From an uncultured bacterium (lineage in GTDB: Bacteria; Bacteroidota; Bacteroidia; Chitinophagales; Chitinophagaceae): a stretch of DNA of 64,000 nt. The position numbers and the translations under genes are program-made. The number at the start of each line of letters is the position of its first letter. Position 1 is the stretch's first letter. The stretch is from the NCBI GenBank assembly GCA_903826405.1, contig CAIKEH010000032.1, forward strand, positions 1 to 64,000. Direction: 5' to 3'. Positions 44,621 to 53,861 of this stretch are shown here, one piece after another. The notes beneath the pieces are model-generated. The model saw nothing but the letters and a program-made list of their open reading frames with translations, was not told where the DNA came from and did no database searches.

Positions 44621-45334
44621 ATGAACATGGAACAGCAATTACAATTCCAGATATTGATCGCTAGCGAATCCCACTTTCATTATGCAGAGACCATTTGCCA
44701 GGAAATGTCGGAATCGGCAAAGGCCCGCGGCACCGGGATCGCCACGCGATCTCCCGACTATATTCGTGATAAAATGAGGGAAGGTAAAGCCGTGATAGCC
44801 CTATCCGATAAAAACGAATGGGCTGGTTTCTGCTATATCGAGACCTGGAGTCATGGTGAATACGTGGCCAACTCCGGTCTGATCGTCTCACCGTCTTTCC
44901 GCAAAGGTGGTCTGGCCAAATCCATCAAGAAAAAGATCTTCGAACTCAGCAGGCAGAAGTATCCGGACGCCAAGATCTTCGGACTTACCACTGGTTTGGC
45001 TGTCATGAAAATAAACTCCGAGCTGGGCTATGAGCCAGTGACCTATTCCGAACTTACGCAGGATGAGGCTTTCTGGGCAGGTTGCAAAAGTTGTGTGAAC
45101 TATGAGATACTCATGAGCAAGGATCGCAAAAACTGCATGTGTACCGCAATGCTATATGACCCGAAGGACCATTATGAGCCTGAAGAGACCAAAGAGTTTT
45201 TTGAAAAGAAATCCAAAGTGCTGGAAAGACTGACACGCATCAAGGAGTGGAAACTACTGAAACCCTTTTTACGTGAAACAGGAGGAGGTGGCCCTACGGT
45301 AAAGTCATTCTTCAGTTCCATATTCCCATTTTAG
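44621..45334 (+). CDS. GNAT-family acyltransferase at the head of the arginine operon (candidate N-acylglutamate synthase)
   Basis: 237 residues. A GNAT core (EWAGFCYIETW near 67, VSPSFRKGGLAKSIKKK near 90-106, LAVMKINSELGY near 127-138) is followed by a C-terminal extension with several cysteines (WAGCKSC, NCMCTAM). It is first in the arginine operon, 20 bp before argG. The operon has no recognisable argA or argJ, so this protein is the best candidate to acylate glutamate at the start of the pathway. Similar GNAT genes lead arginine clusters in Bacteroidota, as I recall. Given the downstream carbamoyltransferase, the acyl donor could be succinyl-CoA. Function is inferred, not shown. Confidence 0.75.
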   Translation: MNMEQQLQFQILIASESHFHYAETICQEMSESAKARGTGIATRSPDYIRDKMREGKAVIALSDKNEWAGFCYIETWSHGEYVANSGLIVSPSFRKGGLAKSIKKKIFELSRQKYPDAKIFGLTTGLAVMKINSELGYEPVTYSELTQDEAFWAGCKSCVNYEILMSKDRKNCMCTAMLYDPKDHYEPEETKEFFEKKSKVLERLTRIKEWKLLKPFLRETGGGGPTVKSFFSSIFPF

Positions 45335-45354
45335 AACTTTAACTGAATAGGGTC

Positions 45355-46566
45355 ATGTCAAAAAAAGTAGTACTCGGTTTCAGTGGTGGTCTCGACACCT
45401 CTTTCTGTGTGAAGTACCTCACGGAAGACAAAGGATATGAAGTCCATAGCATCATCGTGAACACGGGCGGTTTCTCCGATACGGAACTACAACAGATCGA
45501 GAAACATGCCTATAGTTTGGGGGTGAAATCACATACTGCGGTAGATGCCGTGATAGACTACTACGACAATATCATCAGGTACCTGATCTATGGCAATGTC
45601 CTCAAGAACAATACTTACCCGTTGAGTGTGAGTGCGGAACGGCTTAGCCAGGCCCAGCATATTGCGGAACACGTCAGGAAAACCGGGGCCAATGCCGTGG
45701 CGCACGGAAGCACCGGTGCAGGGAACGATCAGGTCCGATTCGATATGATATTCCATATCATGATCCCCGGTGTGGATATCATCACTCCCATACGTGACCT
45801 CAAACTCAGCCGCGAGTCGGAGATCGAATATCTGAAGGGAAAGGGAGTGGTGATGAACTTCGAAAAAAATCTTTACTCCATCAACAAGGGCCTTTGGGGC
45901 ACCAGCGTAGGCGGCAGGGAGACCCTGCAGTCAAAAGGCATGCTACCCGAATCGGCATGGCCCACACCTGTGACCAAGGAAGGAACAGAGGAAGTGAAAC
46001 TCACGTTCACCAAAGGCGAACTTACTGCCGTCAACGAGCACCAATTTGCACACCCGACCGAAGCGATCAAACATCTACAGTCGATCGCCGGACCCTATGG
46101 GATCGGTCGGGACATACATGTGGGGGACACCATCATCGGTATCAAAGGGCGTGTTGGATTTGAAGCTGCAGCACCCATGGTCATCATTAAAGCTCACCAT
46201 GCCCTGGAAAAGCACGTGCTCACCAAATGGCAACTCAACTGGAAAGATCAACTGGCCTTATTCTACGGCAACTGGCTGCATGAAGGGCAGATACTGGATC
46301 CCGTCATGCGGGATATAGAAGCTTTCTTCACGAACTCTCAGGAACCAGTTACAGGCGATGTGTTCCTGCAACTCATGCCCTACCGGTTTCAGGTAATTGG
46401 CATCCAATCCCCATACGATCTGATGAGCAGCCGTTTCGGTAAATATGGCGAAATGAATACGGGATTCACTGGGGAAGATGTCCGCGGTTTTTCCCGCATC
46501 TTCGGCAATCAGACTTCCATTCATCAACAGATCAGGTCGGAAGTCAACAGCAGGGAGGGCCAATAA
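45355..46566 (+). CDS. argG: Argininosuccinate synthase
   Basis: 403 residues. The ATP-pyrophosphatase P-loop is LGFSGGLDTSFCVKYL near 8-18, and HGSTGAGNDQVRFD near 119 binds aspartate/citrulline. It condenses citrulline and aspartate with ATP to argininosuccinate. It is placed second in the operon here although it acts near the end of the pathway. Normal length. Confidence 0.96.
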   Translation: MSKKVVLGFSGGLDTSFCVKYLTEDKGYEVHSIIVNTGGFSDTELQQIEKHAYSLGVKSHTAVDAVIDYYDNIIRYLIYGNVLKNNTYPLSVSAERLSQAQHIAEHVRKTGANAVAHGSTGAGNDQVRFDMIFHIMIPGVDIITPIRDLKLSRESEIEYLKGKGVVMNFEKNLYSINKGLWGTSVGGRETLQSKGMLPESAWPTPVTKEGTEEVKLTFTKGELTAVNEHQFAHPTEAIKHLQSIAGPYGIGRDIHVGDTIIGIKGRVGFEAAAPMVIIKAHHALEKHVLTKWQLNWKDQLALFYGNWLHEGQILDPVMRDIEAFFTNSQEPVTGDVFLQLMPYRFQVIGIQSPYDLMSSRFGKYGEMNTGFTGEDVRGFSRIFGNQTSIHQQIRSEVNSREGQ

Positions 46567-46703
46567 ACAAAGTTACAGTCGGGTCGGTTGTCTGGAGGGA
46601 TTTGGTGGAGAAAATACAGCATAAGACCAGTGGGTCTTCATATCCAAATAATCCAGTCCCTGCCCGAAGTTTAAAGGAGGAATCAACGGCAATAAAAAAG
46701 AAC

Positions 46704-47684
46704 ATGAACAAGATCAAGATAGGTATCATTGGAGGAGCGGGATACACCGGCGGTGAACTGCTGCGGATACTTCTCCATCATCCCAATGCCCACATCAGTT
46801 TCATCCATAGTAACAGTAATGCCGGCAATCCAGTCCACCTCATTCACCAAGACCTCATCGGGGGAACCGATCTTGTATTCACCCGTGAGATCGATCCGTC
46901 GATCGACTTACTTTTCCTCTGCGTTGGTCATGGAGAGGCCAGAAAATTCCTTGAAGCACATCCGCTCGGAAATGGGGTCAAGGTGATCGATCTTTCACAG
47001 GATTTTCGACTTCCGGATCATGCGCATTTCCAAGGCCTCTCATTCGTATACGGACTTCCGGAGATAAACCGGGATCTCATACGGAATGCAAGAGCTATCG
47101 CCAATCCCGGATGTTTTGCCACAGCTATACAACTGGGATTACTACCTCTCGCCCAAGCTGGGCTACTAGATGAGGTGCAAACTACAGGCATCACCGGTTC
47201 AACCGGTGCCGGCCAAAGCCATAGCCTCACCTCCCATTTCAGTTGGAGAGCAAACAACATACAAGCTTATAAAACACTAACCCATCAGCACCTCCAGGAG
47301 ATCGGTGCCACCTTGCATCAGGTCCAACCAAACAGGACAACTGAAGTCAGCTTCATCCCGTGGCGCGGCGATTTCACTCGGGGGATATTCATCAGTTCCC
47401 AAATGAAATCTGATCTCCCGCTGGATGAAGTGAACGGTCTTTTCCAGGCTTTTTATGAAAATCATCCATTCACCACGATCTGCAGTGAACCCATTTTTCT
47501 GAAGCAAGTGGTCAATACCAACAAGGCTGTCATCCAGATCGAAAAAGCGGGCAACCGAATCGTCATCCACTCTGCTATCGACAACTTGTTGAAAGGTGCA
47601 TCCGGTCAGGCCGTACAGAACATGAATCTCCTGTTCGGGATCGAAGAGGAAGCCGGGCTTAAGTTGAAGGCGAATTTTTTTTGA
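46704..47684 (+). CDS. argC: N-acyl-gamma-glutamyl-phosphate reductase
   Basis: 326 residues. The Rossmann motif GIIGGAGYTGGELLR is near 6-20, the nucleophilic cysteine is in NPGCFATAIQLGLLPL near 134-149 and a catalytic histidine in the SGAGQSHS-like region near 170. It reduces the acyl-glutamyl phosphate made by ArgB to the semialdehyde with NADPH. ATG 46704 (MNKIKIG) is chosen; the upstream 34 codons carry no homology. The 137-bp gap after argG is the largest in the operon. Confidence 0.94.
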   Translation: MNKIKIGIIGGAGYTGGELLRILLHHPNAHISFIHSNSNAGNPVHLIHQDLIGGTDLVFTREIDPSIDLLFLCVGHGEARKFLEAHPLGNGVKVIDLSQDFRLPDHAHFQGLSFVYGLPEINRDLIRNARAIANPGCFATAIQLGLLPLAQAGLLDEVQTTGITGSTGAGQSHSLTSHFSWRANNIQAYKTLTHQHLQEIGATLHQVQPNRTTEVSFIPWRGDFTRGIFISSQMKSDLPLDEVNGLFQAFYENHPFTTICSEPIFLKQVVNTNKAVIQIEKAGNRIVIHSAIDNLLKGASGQAVQNMNLLFGIEEEAGLKLKANFF

Positions 47685-47788
47685 TTAAAAGATCACCGGG
47701 GCTATGAATAATAAATTATCATCATCGAACAGACACCCATTCATTAATCCACTGATTCGCTAATCCGTTAATTCATTTACCACATCTG

Positions 47789-48949
47789 ATGAAATTATTT
47801 GACGTCTATCCGATCAACGACATCACCATCACCCGGGCCAAGGGTTCGCACGTTTGGGATGACAAGGGCCAACAATATTTAGACATGTATGGTGGGCATG
47901 CCGTGATCAGCATAGGGCATACACATCCGAATTATGTGGACCGGCTGACCGAACAGCTTAATCAAGTAGGATTTTATTCCAACTCGGTTCGGATACCGCA
48001 GCAGGAACACCTTGCAGAACTCCTGGGCAAGATCACCAACAAACCCGACTTCCAACTCTTTCTTTGCAATTCCGGAGCAGAAGCAAATGAGAATGCACTA
48101 AAACTGGCGTCATTCCACACAGGCAGGAAACAAGTTGTGGCCTTCAGGAAAGCCTTCCATGGAAGAACCTCCCTTGCCGTAGCGGCTACGGACAACCCAA
48201 GCTTGGTTGCGCCCATTAATCAAACTGACGTCATTACTTTTCTTCCATTCAACGATGAACAGGCGTTGGAAGAACATTTCACCGCCCATGGTGAAGAGAT
48301 TGCAGCCGTGATCATAGAAGGTATTCAGGGCGTGGGAGGGATTCACATTGCATCGGAAAACTTCCTCAGGAAGATCCGATCTCTATGTGATCGTTTTGGA
48401 TCCATATACATAGCTGACAGTATTCAATGCGGTTATGGTCGTAGTGGGAAATTCTTCAGTCATGACTTTGCAGGAGTAGATGCAGACATTTACTCCATGG
48501 CCAAGGGCATGGGAAATGGCTTCCCGGTAGCAGGCATCATGATCTCCCCGAAGATAAAACCAAAGCATGCCATGCTGGGTACGACCTTCGGCGGCAATCA
48601 TCTCGCTTGCGCCGCTGCAATCGCCGTTCTTGAAGTTATCGAATCTGAGGACCTGATCAATAATGCAGCCGCCATGGGATCCCTACTGATGAAGGAGATT
48701 GGCGAAATGCCTCATCTTACGGCTGTACGGGGCCGAGGACTGATGATTGGCTTCGATGTTCCGGATACCATGAAGGATCTCAGGAAGAATCTGCTTTGGA
48801 AACGCAGGATCTTCACCGGAGAGGCCAAGCCGAATGTGATCCGTCTCCTCCCTTCGCTTGCACTCATGAAACATGATGCACAAAATTTCCTGGATGCCCT
48901 GAAAGAAGAGATCCAACTTCTTGAACAACATAGAAACACCGTCAACTGA
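47789..48949 (+). CDS. argD: N-acylornithine aminotransferase
   Basis: 386 residues of the class III (fold type I) PLP aminotransferases. NSGAEANENALKLA near 94-107 holds phosphate-binding residues. The PLP lysine is in MAKGMGNGFPVA (Lys 239), and Asp 210, which holds the pyridine nitrogen, is in IADSIQCGYGRSG. Most relatives have DE[IV]Q where this has DSIQ. It transfers an amino group from glutamate to the N-acylglutamate semialdehyde. The acyl group, acetyl or succinyl, cannot be decided here. It is followed by the carbamoyltransferase after 1 bp. Confidence 0.93.
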   Translation: MKLFDVYPINDITITRAKGSHVWDDKGQQYLDMYGGHAVISIGHTHPNYVDRLTEQLNQVGFYSNSVRIPQQEHLAELLGKITNKPDFQLFLCNSGAEANENALKLASFHTGRKQVVAFRKAFHGRTSLAVAATDNPSLVAPINQTDVITFLPFNDEQALEEHFTAHGEEIAAVIIEGIQGVGGIHIASENFLRKIRSLCDRFGSIYIADSIQCGYGRSGKFFSHDFAGVDADIYSMAKGMGNGFPVAGIMISPKIKPKHAMLGTTFGGNHLACAAAIAVLEVIESEDLINNAAAMGSLLMKEIGEMPHLTAVRGRGLMIGFDVPDTMKDLRKNLLWKRRIFTGEAKPNVIRLLPSLALMKHDAQNFLDALKEEIQLLEQHRNTVN

Positions 48950-48950
48950 T

Positions 48951-49919
48951 ATGAGAAACTTCATCTCCGTCTCTGATGTACAAGACATTCCGTCGCTCGT
49001 CGATCAAGCGCTATTCTACAAGAAAAATCCCTTTTCCGATCAGGATCTTGGAAGGCACAAACGCATAGGATGCCTCTTCCTCAATCCGAGCATGCGTACC
49101 CGATTGAGCACACAGATCGCTGCACAGCATTTGGGCATGGAGGCCATTGTGTTCAATGTGGGTCAGGAAGGCTGGGCCCTTGAATTCGAAGATGAAGCCA
49201 TCATGAGTGGAAACACGGTTGAACACGTACGCGATGCCGCACCGGTCCTGGGTCGCTACTTCGACATCCTCGCCATACGTACATTCCCTTCACTGAAGAA
49301 CAGGGAAGATGACTACAGCGAACTTTATATGAATCAATTCATCAAATACGCGGGAATCCCGGTACTGAGTCTGGAAAGCGCAACCCTTCACCCCCTGCAA
49401 AGCCTCGCGGACATCATCACCATGACAGAGTCCATGCAATCGCAAGGTATCGTCAGGCCACGGGTCGTACTCACCTGGGCCCCTCATGTCAAGCCACTGC
49501 CCCAATGCGTAGCCAATAGTTTTTCTCAATGGGTGAACGCGTGGGGACAGGCGGATTTCGTGATCACACATCCAGAAGACTATGAGCTTGATGATAGGTT
49601 CACGCAGGGAGCTACCATCCTGCATGATCAGGACGAAGCGTTGAAAGGTGCAGACTTCGTATATGTGAAAAATTGGAGTACCTACCAGGATTATGGAAAG
49701 ATCTATACCAATGATCCCGGATGGATGCTCAGCAATAAAAAGCTCCAGTTTACTCGACAGGCACGCGTGATGCACTGCCTTCCCGTTCGCAGAAATATAG
49801 AACTCAGTGATGAGGTTCTGGATGGCCCCAATAGCATCGTCACGCAACAAGCTTCAAACAGAGTTTGGGCAGCACAATCCGTTCTAGCATCCCTGTTGAA
49901 GGACAACGCATCGAAATGA
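48951..49919 (+). CDS. argF': N-acylornithine carbamoyltransferase, predicted N-succinylornithine-specific
   Basis: 322 residues of the transcarbamylase fold. The carbamoyl-phosphate site SMRTR is at 47-51, HPLQSLAD at 147-154, and HCLPVRRN near 277. It acts on N-acylated ornithine rather than ornithine, as in Bacteroides fragilis (succinyl) and Xanthomonas (acetyl). The residue that sets the choice, Glu 92 in the acetyl enzyme and Pro 90 in the succinyl enzyme, is Val 90 here (context GNTVEH). Replacing that Glu with Val was reported to turn the acetyl enzyme into a succinyl enzyme. Its stop overlaps the argB start (ATGA). Specificity is inferred. Confidence 0.9.
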   Translation: MRNFISVSDVQDIPSLVDQALFYKKNPFSDQDLGRHKRIGCLFLNPSMRTRLSTQIAAQHLGMEAIVFNVGQEGWALEFEDEAIMSGNTVEHVRDAAPVLGRYFDILAIRTFPSLKNREDDYSELYMNQFIKYAGIPVLSLESATLHPLQSLADIITMTESMQSQGIVRPRVVLTWAPHVKPLPQCVANSFSQWVNAWGQADFVITHPEDYELDDRFTQGATILHDQDEALKGADFVYVKNWSTYQDYGKIYTNDPGWMLSNKKLQFTRQARVMHCLPVRRNIELSDEVLDGPNSIVTQQASNRVWAAQSVLASLLKDNASK

Positions 49920-50716
49920 AGCCCATGAAAGAAACATTATATATCATCAAAGTCGGCGGCAACATCATAGATGACGAAAGGAAGCTATCCGCCTTCCTCG
50001 CTGATTTCGCTGCACTGCCCGGCAGGAAGATACTGGTTCATGGTGGTGGCAAATTGGCAACTAGGATGGCGGATCAGTTGAATATACCGCAACAAATGGT
50101 GGATGGACGCAGGATCACGGATGAAGAAACCCTCCGGATCGTGACGATGGTTTATGCAGGATACATCAACAAGTCCATCATAGCCTACCTCCAGGCCAAT
50201 GACTGCCCATCGATAGGCATCAGTGGTGCAGATGGTGATGCCATCCGTTCACATCGCCGGATAAAGGGTGAGATCGATTATGGTTTTGTCGGAGATGTTG
50301 ATGCCGTCAATGCTGACCTGATCTCGAATTGGCTGGAACAGGGCCTTGCGCTCGTAGTCGCCCCCATCACCCACGATGGGAAAGGGCAACTACTGAATAC
50401 CAATGCGGACACGATCGCTCAGGAACTGGCAAGTAGCCTTAGTGAAAGATACCTGACCATACTTACCTACTCCTTCGAAAAGAATGGAGTATTGATCGAT
50501 ATCGAAGATGAACTTTCGGTCATCCCCTTGATCACTCCGTCTTCATATGCACAACTTAAGGAAGAGGGCAGGATATTCGCCGGAATGATCCCAAAACTGG
50601 ACAATGCATTTCGAGCACTTGCGTCTGGCGTGGAACGGGTCATCATCGGTAAAGGTGAGGATCTATACCAACTATTGGCCGGTAAGAAAGGGACCACGAT
50701 TAATCTGAACAAATGA
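49916..50716 (+). CDS. argB: N-acylglutamate kinase
   Basis: 266 residues of the amino-acid kinase fold. The glycine-rich IKVGGNIIDD is near 9-18, VHGGGKLATRM near 42-52, SGADGDAI near 104 and late NTNADTIAQELA near 163. It phosphorylates the N-acylglutamate gamma-carboxyl with ATP. ATG 49916 overlaps the TGA of the preceding gene (ATGA), so translation is probably coupled; ATG 49925 is an alternative. Its acyl specificity should follow that of the carbamoyltransferase. Confidence 0.94.
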   Translation: MKPMKETLYIIKVGGNIIDDERKLSAFLADFAALPGRKILVHGGGKLATRMADQLNIPQQMVDGRRITDEETLRIVTMVYAGYINKSIIAYLQANDCPSIGISGADGDAIRSHRRIKGEIDYGFVGDVDAVNADLISNWLEQGLALVVAPITHDGKGQLLNTNADTIAQELASSLSERYLTILTYSFEKNGVLIDIEDELSVIPLITPSSYAQLKEEGRIFAGMIPKLDNAFRALASGVERVIIGKGEDLYQLLAGKKGTTINLNK

Positions 50717-51405
50717 ATATGGAAAAAGCCATACAGCAACTTAAAGATGGTGGGATCAAAGGCCTGATATTCGACATGGACGGCACATTGGTCCACAATA
50801 TGCATTTCCACCAGCAGGCTTGGTTGGCATTTCTGGAGAAACATGGCATCAATGTGAGTGAAGAGGAATTCTGGGAAAAGAATGCCGGAACAATCACGGA
50901 GATCGTACCCCGTTTCTTCGATGGCCTCACCGACGAGGCGGAGATCATCCGATTGGGTAACGAGAAAGAGGCCATGTATCGTGAACTTTACCGACCACAT
51001 GTGGAGCCACTACCGGGACTCAAGGAATTTCTGGAAACCGCTCATTCAGCAGGACTTCGCTTGGCATTGGCCACCGCAGCAGACAAGGGTAATATCGATT
51101 TCACTTTAGAGGAGTTGGGCATCACCGGTCATTTTGATGTACTCACTGGCAGCGAGGAAGTTAAAAAAGGCAAACCTGACCCCGAGGTTTTCCTCGTATC
51201 TGCAAAAAAGCTTGGACTCAAAACCGGGGAATGTCTGGTGTTTGAAGACAGTCATGTCGGCATTAGTGCAGCCCTTGCTGCGGGCATGCCCGTCATCGGC
51301 ATGGCCACCACCCATACCCGAGAAGAATTAACCGCACAACCCTTGCTCGCCATTCTCGACGATTATGTCATGATCGGTAACACAGACATTCAACTTCAAG
51401 CATGA
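50713..51405 (+). CDS. HAD-superfamily hydrolase, beta-phosphoglucomutase-like
   Basis: 230 residues. Motif I is GLIFDMDGTLVHN near 16-28, an alpha-helical cap follows, then motif II/III and motif IV LVFEDSHVGISAALAAGM near 175-192. The fold matches phosphatases and beta-phosphoglucomutases of the GS/Pgm type. It lies inside the arginine operon and overlaps both neighbours by ATGA, which indicates translational coupling. No arginine enzyme has this fold. It may dephosphorylate a misformed or leaked acyl phosphate, or an unrelated phosphate. Role unknown. Confidence 0.9.
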   Translation: MNMEKAIQQLKDGGIKGLIFDMDGTLVHNMHFHQQAWLAFLEKHGINVSEEEFWEKNAGTITEIVPRFFDGLTDEAEIIRLGNEKEAMYRELYRPHVEPLPGLKEFLETAHSAGLRLALATAADKGNIDFTLEELGITGHFDVLTGSEEVKKGKPDPEVFLVSAKKLGLKTGECLVFEDSHVGISAALAAGMPVIGMATTHTREELTAQPLLAILDDYVMIGNTDIQLQA

Positions 51406-52496
51406 GCAAGCACGAAGAACTATATAATGATGCAATATCCTTGCTGAAAGAACTGATCGCAACGCCATCTTTCAGTCGTGAGGAGGATCAGAGTGCTGGC
51501 GTCATCTGCAGGTTCCTCGGGCTGCACCACATTGAGCATTCCCGTACGGGAAACAATGTGTTTGCTTACAACAAACATTTCGATCCTGCAAAGCCCAGTA
51601 TCCTGCTCAACTCTCATCATGATACGGTAAAGCCGGCAAGAGGTTATACCCTTGACCCGTTCACACCGATAGAAAAAGATGGTCTACTATACGGCTTGGG
51701 GAGCAACGATGCCGGAGGGCCCTTGGTTGCTTTGATCGCGACGTTCGTCCATTTCTATGAAAAGCAAGGTCTGAATTATAATATCGTGCTCGCCGCAACT
51801 TGTGAGGAGGAAATATCCGGACCGAACGGTGTGGAAACCCTTTTGTCCCAGGCTTCTTTCATGGATCGTTTCGAAGGAAAAAAAATCGATTCCGCCATTG
51901 TGGGCGAACCCACACAAATGCAGATGGCAGTTGCGGAAAGAGGCCTCATGGTGCTGGATTGCAAGGCCAAAGGCCGATCGGGGCATGCCGCGCGCAATGA
52001 AGGTGAAAACGCGATCGAAAAGGCATTGCAGGACATCCGAAGAATTCAGGAATTAGCATTCCCAAATGTTTCCAAATTGCTGGGTCCGGTAAAATTGAGT
52101 GTGACTGTCATCGAAACAGAGAACAAGGCACATAATGTGGTACCGTCCATCTGTCGTTTTGTAGTCGATGCCCGGGTGAATGAACTATACACCTTTGAAG
52201 ATATTCTGAACATTTTAAGGTCAGAGATCAAGAGTGAGATTGAACCAAGGAGTACCCGTCTGAAATCGACTTCCATGGCACTCAACCATCCGCTCGTGCA
52301 ATCAGGAATCTCGATGGGAAAAACTTACTACGGCTCTCCCACTACATCAGATAAGGCATTGATGGATTTTCCTGCGCTCAAAATGGGCCCTGGTGATTCC
52401 GCCAGGAGCCATACCGCTGATGAATTCATTTCACTTGATGAGGTCAGGGCCGGAATCTCTGATTACATTACCTTACTGGAGAAAATCGTCCAATAG
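51402..52496 (+). CDS. M20-family N-acyl-citrulline/ornithine deacylase
   Basis: 364 residues of the M20 metallopeptidase fold. Metal ligands fit LNSHHDTVK near 67, SNDAGG near 104, the glutamate pair in TCEEEIS near 136 and IVGEPTQ near 163; the dimerisation domain contains GRSGHAARNEG near 190. Placement after the acylornithine carbamoyltransferase suggests it removes the acyl group from N-acylcitrulline to free citrulline for ArgG. It is the ArgE-equivalent of this pathway. Start ATG 51402 overlaps the preceding stop (ATGA). Which acyl group it removes is inferred from the carbamoyltransferase. Confidence 0.88.
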   Translation: MSKHEELYNDAISLLKELIATPSFSREEDQSAGVICRFLGLHHIEHSRTGNNVFAYNKHFDPAKPSILLNSHHDTVKPARGYTLDPFTPIEKDGLLYGLGSNDAGGPLVALIATFVHFYEKQGLNYNIVLAATCEEEISGPNGVETLLSQASFMDRFEGKKIDSAIVGEPTQMQMAVAERGLMVLDCKAKGRSGHAARNEGENAIEKALQDIRRIQELAFPNVSKLLGPVKLSVTVIETENKAHNVVPSICRFVVDARVNELYTFEDILNILRSEIKSEIEPRSTRLKSTSMALNHPLVQSGISMGKTYYGSPTTSDKALMDFPALKMGPGDSARSHTADEFISLDEVRAGISDYITLLEKIVQ

Positions 52497-52514
52497 GCCT
52501 CCCAAAAAAACAAC

Positions 52515-53813
52515 ATGAAACTCTGGCAAAAAGAAAATTCATCCCTCTCCGAGGTCATAGAAAGATTCACCATCGGACGTGACCAGGAATTCGATCTTTT
52601 GCTCGCTCCATACGACGTAATTGGATCCATGGCTCATGTTCGTATGCTCGGGGAGAACGGGTTGATGAGTCAAGAGGAATCGGTTCTTGCGGTCCAAGGT
52701 CTCGAACAGATCGCCAAGGAGATCCAAGCAGGGACCTTTCGCATCGACGAAGGTGTGGAAGATGTGCATTCACAGGTGGAGTTAATGCTCACCGATGCGA
52801 TCGGTGAGGCGGGTAAAAAGATTCATAGCGGCAGAAGCCGAAACGATCAGGTGGCGACGGATATCAAACTTTTTCTGCGTGATGCGATCACGGGCATCAA
52901 GGAAGAAGTGAACCGTCTTTTCTCCCTATTGCTTGAACTCAGCGAAAAGCACAAAGACCAACTGCTGCCAGGATATACACATCTCCAAGTAGGCATGCCA
53001 TCCTCCATCGGACTTTGGCTGGGCGCCTATGCGGAGAGTCTTGTGGACGATCTGGAGATGCTGGCCGCCGCCCATTCCGTTACCAACAAGAATCCATTAG
53101 GCAGTGGTGCAGGGTATGGCTCTTCTTTTCCGCTCAACCGCCAAAGGACCACGGAACTACTTTCCTTTGCAACGCTCAACTGGAATTCCGCATATGCCCA
53201 AATGAGCAGAGGCAAGACGGAGAAACTGGTAGCCATGGCCATGGCGAGCATTGCCTCAACGTTGGCACGACTCTCCATGGATTGCTGTCTGTATCTGAAT
53301 CAGGACCACGGATTCATCGGCTTCCCTGATGAACTCACCACCGGGAGCAGCATCATGCCACATAAGAAGAACCCGGACGTTTTCGAACTTATCCGCGGTA
53401 AGTGCAACCGGATACAGTCCACTCCGAATGAACTCGCCCTGCTTTCCACCAACCTCCCTTCGGGTTACCATCGTGAGATGCAACTCACGAAGGAAGTGCT
53501 ATTCCCTGCTATCAGCGATCTGATGGCATGCCTTCAACTCATGCAGGTCATGCTATCAGCCATGTCCGTGAAGCAGAATATCCTGCAAGCGGACAAATAC
53601 AAATATATATTCAGCGTGGAAGCCGTCAACGAACTGGTCAATAAAGGCATCCCTTTCCGTGAAGCTTACAGGGAGATAGGCAGCCGAATTGCAGCAGACA
53701 GTTTCAGTTTCGACTCTTCCAAACCGCTGAACCATACCCACGAAGGCAGTATCGGAAATCTATGTAATGAAGAGATCAGAAGGGAGATGGCGAAAGTATT
53801 GAAGAAGTTCTGA
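52515..53813 (+). CDS. argH: Argininosuccinate lyase
   Basis: 432 residues of the fumarase/aspartase fold. Near the N terminus is GRDQEFDLLLAPYD. HSGRSRNDQVATDI lies near 104-117, TGSSIMPHKKNPDVFEL near 277-293 is the signature loop with the catalytic serine, and LRLS-like helices follow. It splits argininosuccinate into arginine and fumarate, the last step. Last gene of the operon, 18 bp after the deacylase. Convergent with the LytTR gene. Confidence 0.95.
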   Translation: MKLWQKENSSLSEVIERFTIGRDQEFDLLLAPYDVIGSMAHVRMLGENGLMSQEESVLAVQGLEQIAKEIQAGTFRIDEGVEDVHSQVELMLTDAIGEAGKKIHSGRSRNDQVATDIKLFLRDAITGIKEEVNRLFSLLLELSEKHKDQLLPGYTHLQVGMPSSIGLWLGAYAESLVDDLEMLAAAHSVTNKNPLGSGAGYGSSFPLNRQRTTELLSFATLNWNSAYAQMSRGKTEKLVAMAMASIASTLARLSMDCCLYLNQDHGFIGFPDELTTGSSIMPHKKNPDVFELIRGKCNRIQSTPNELALLSTNLPSGYHREMQLTKEVLFPAISDLMACLQLMQVMLSAMSVKQNILQADKYKYIFSVEAVNELVNKGIPFREAYREIGSRIAADSFSFDSSKPLNHTHEGSIGNLCNEEIRREMAKVLKKF

Positions 53814-53861
53814 GGTCATCCAGCATCAGGCCACCACTCTACTAATCCGCAATTCGGCATT

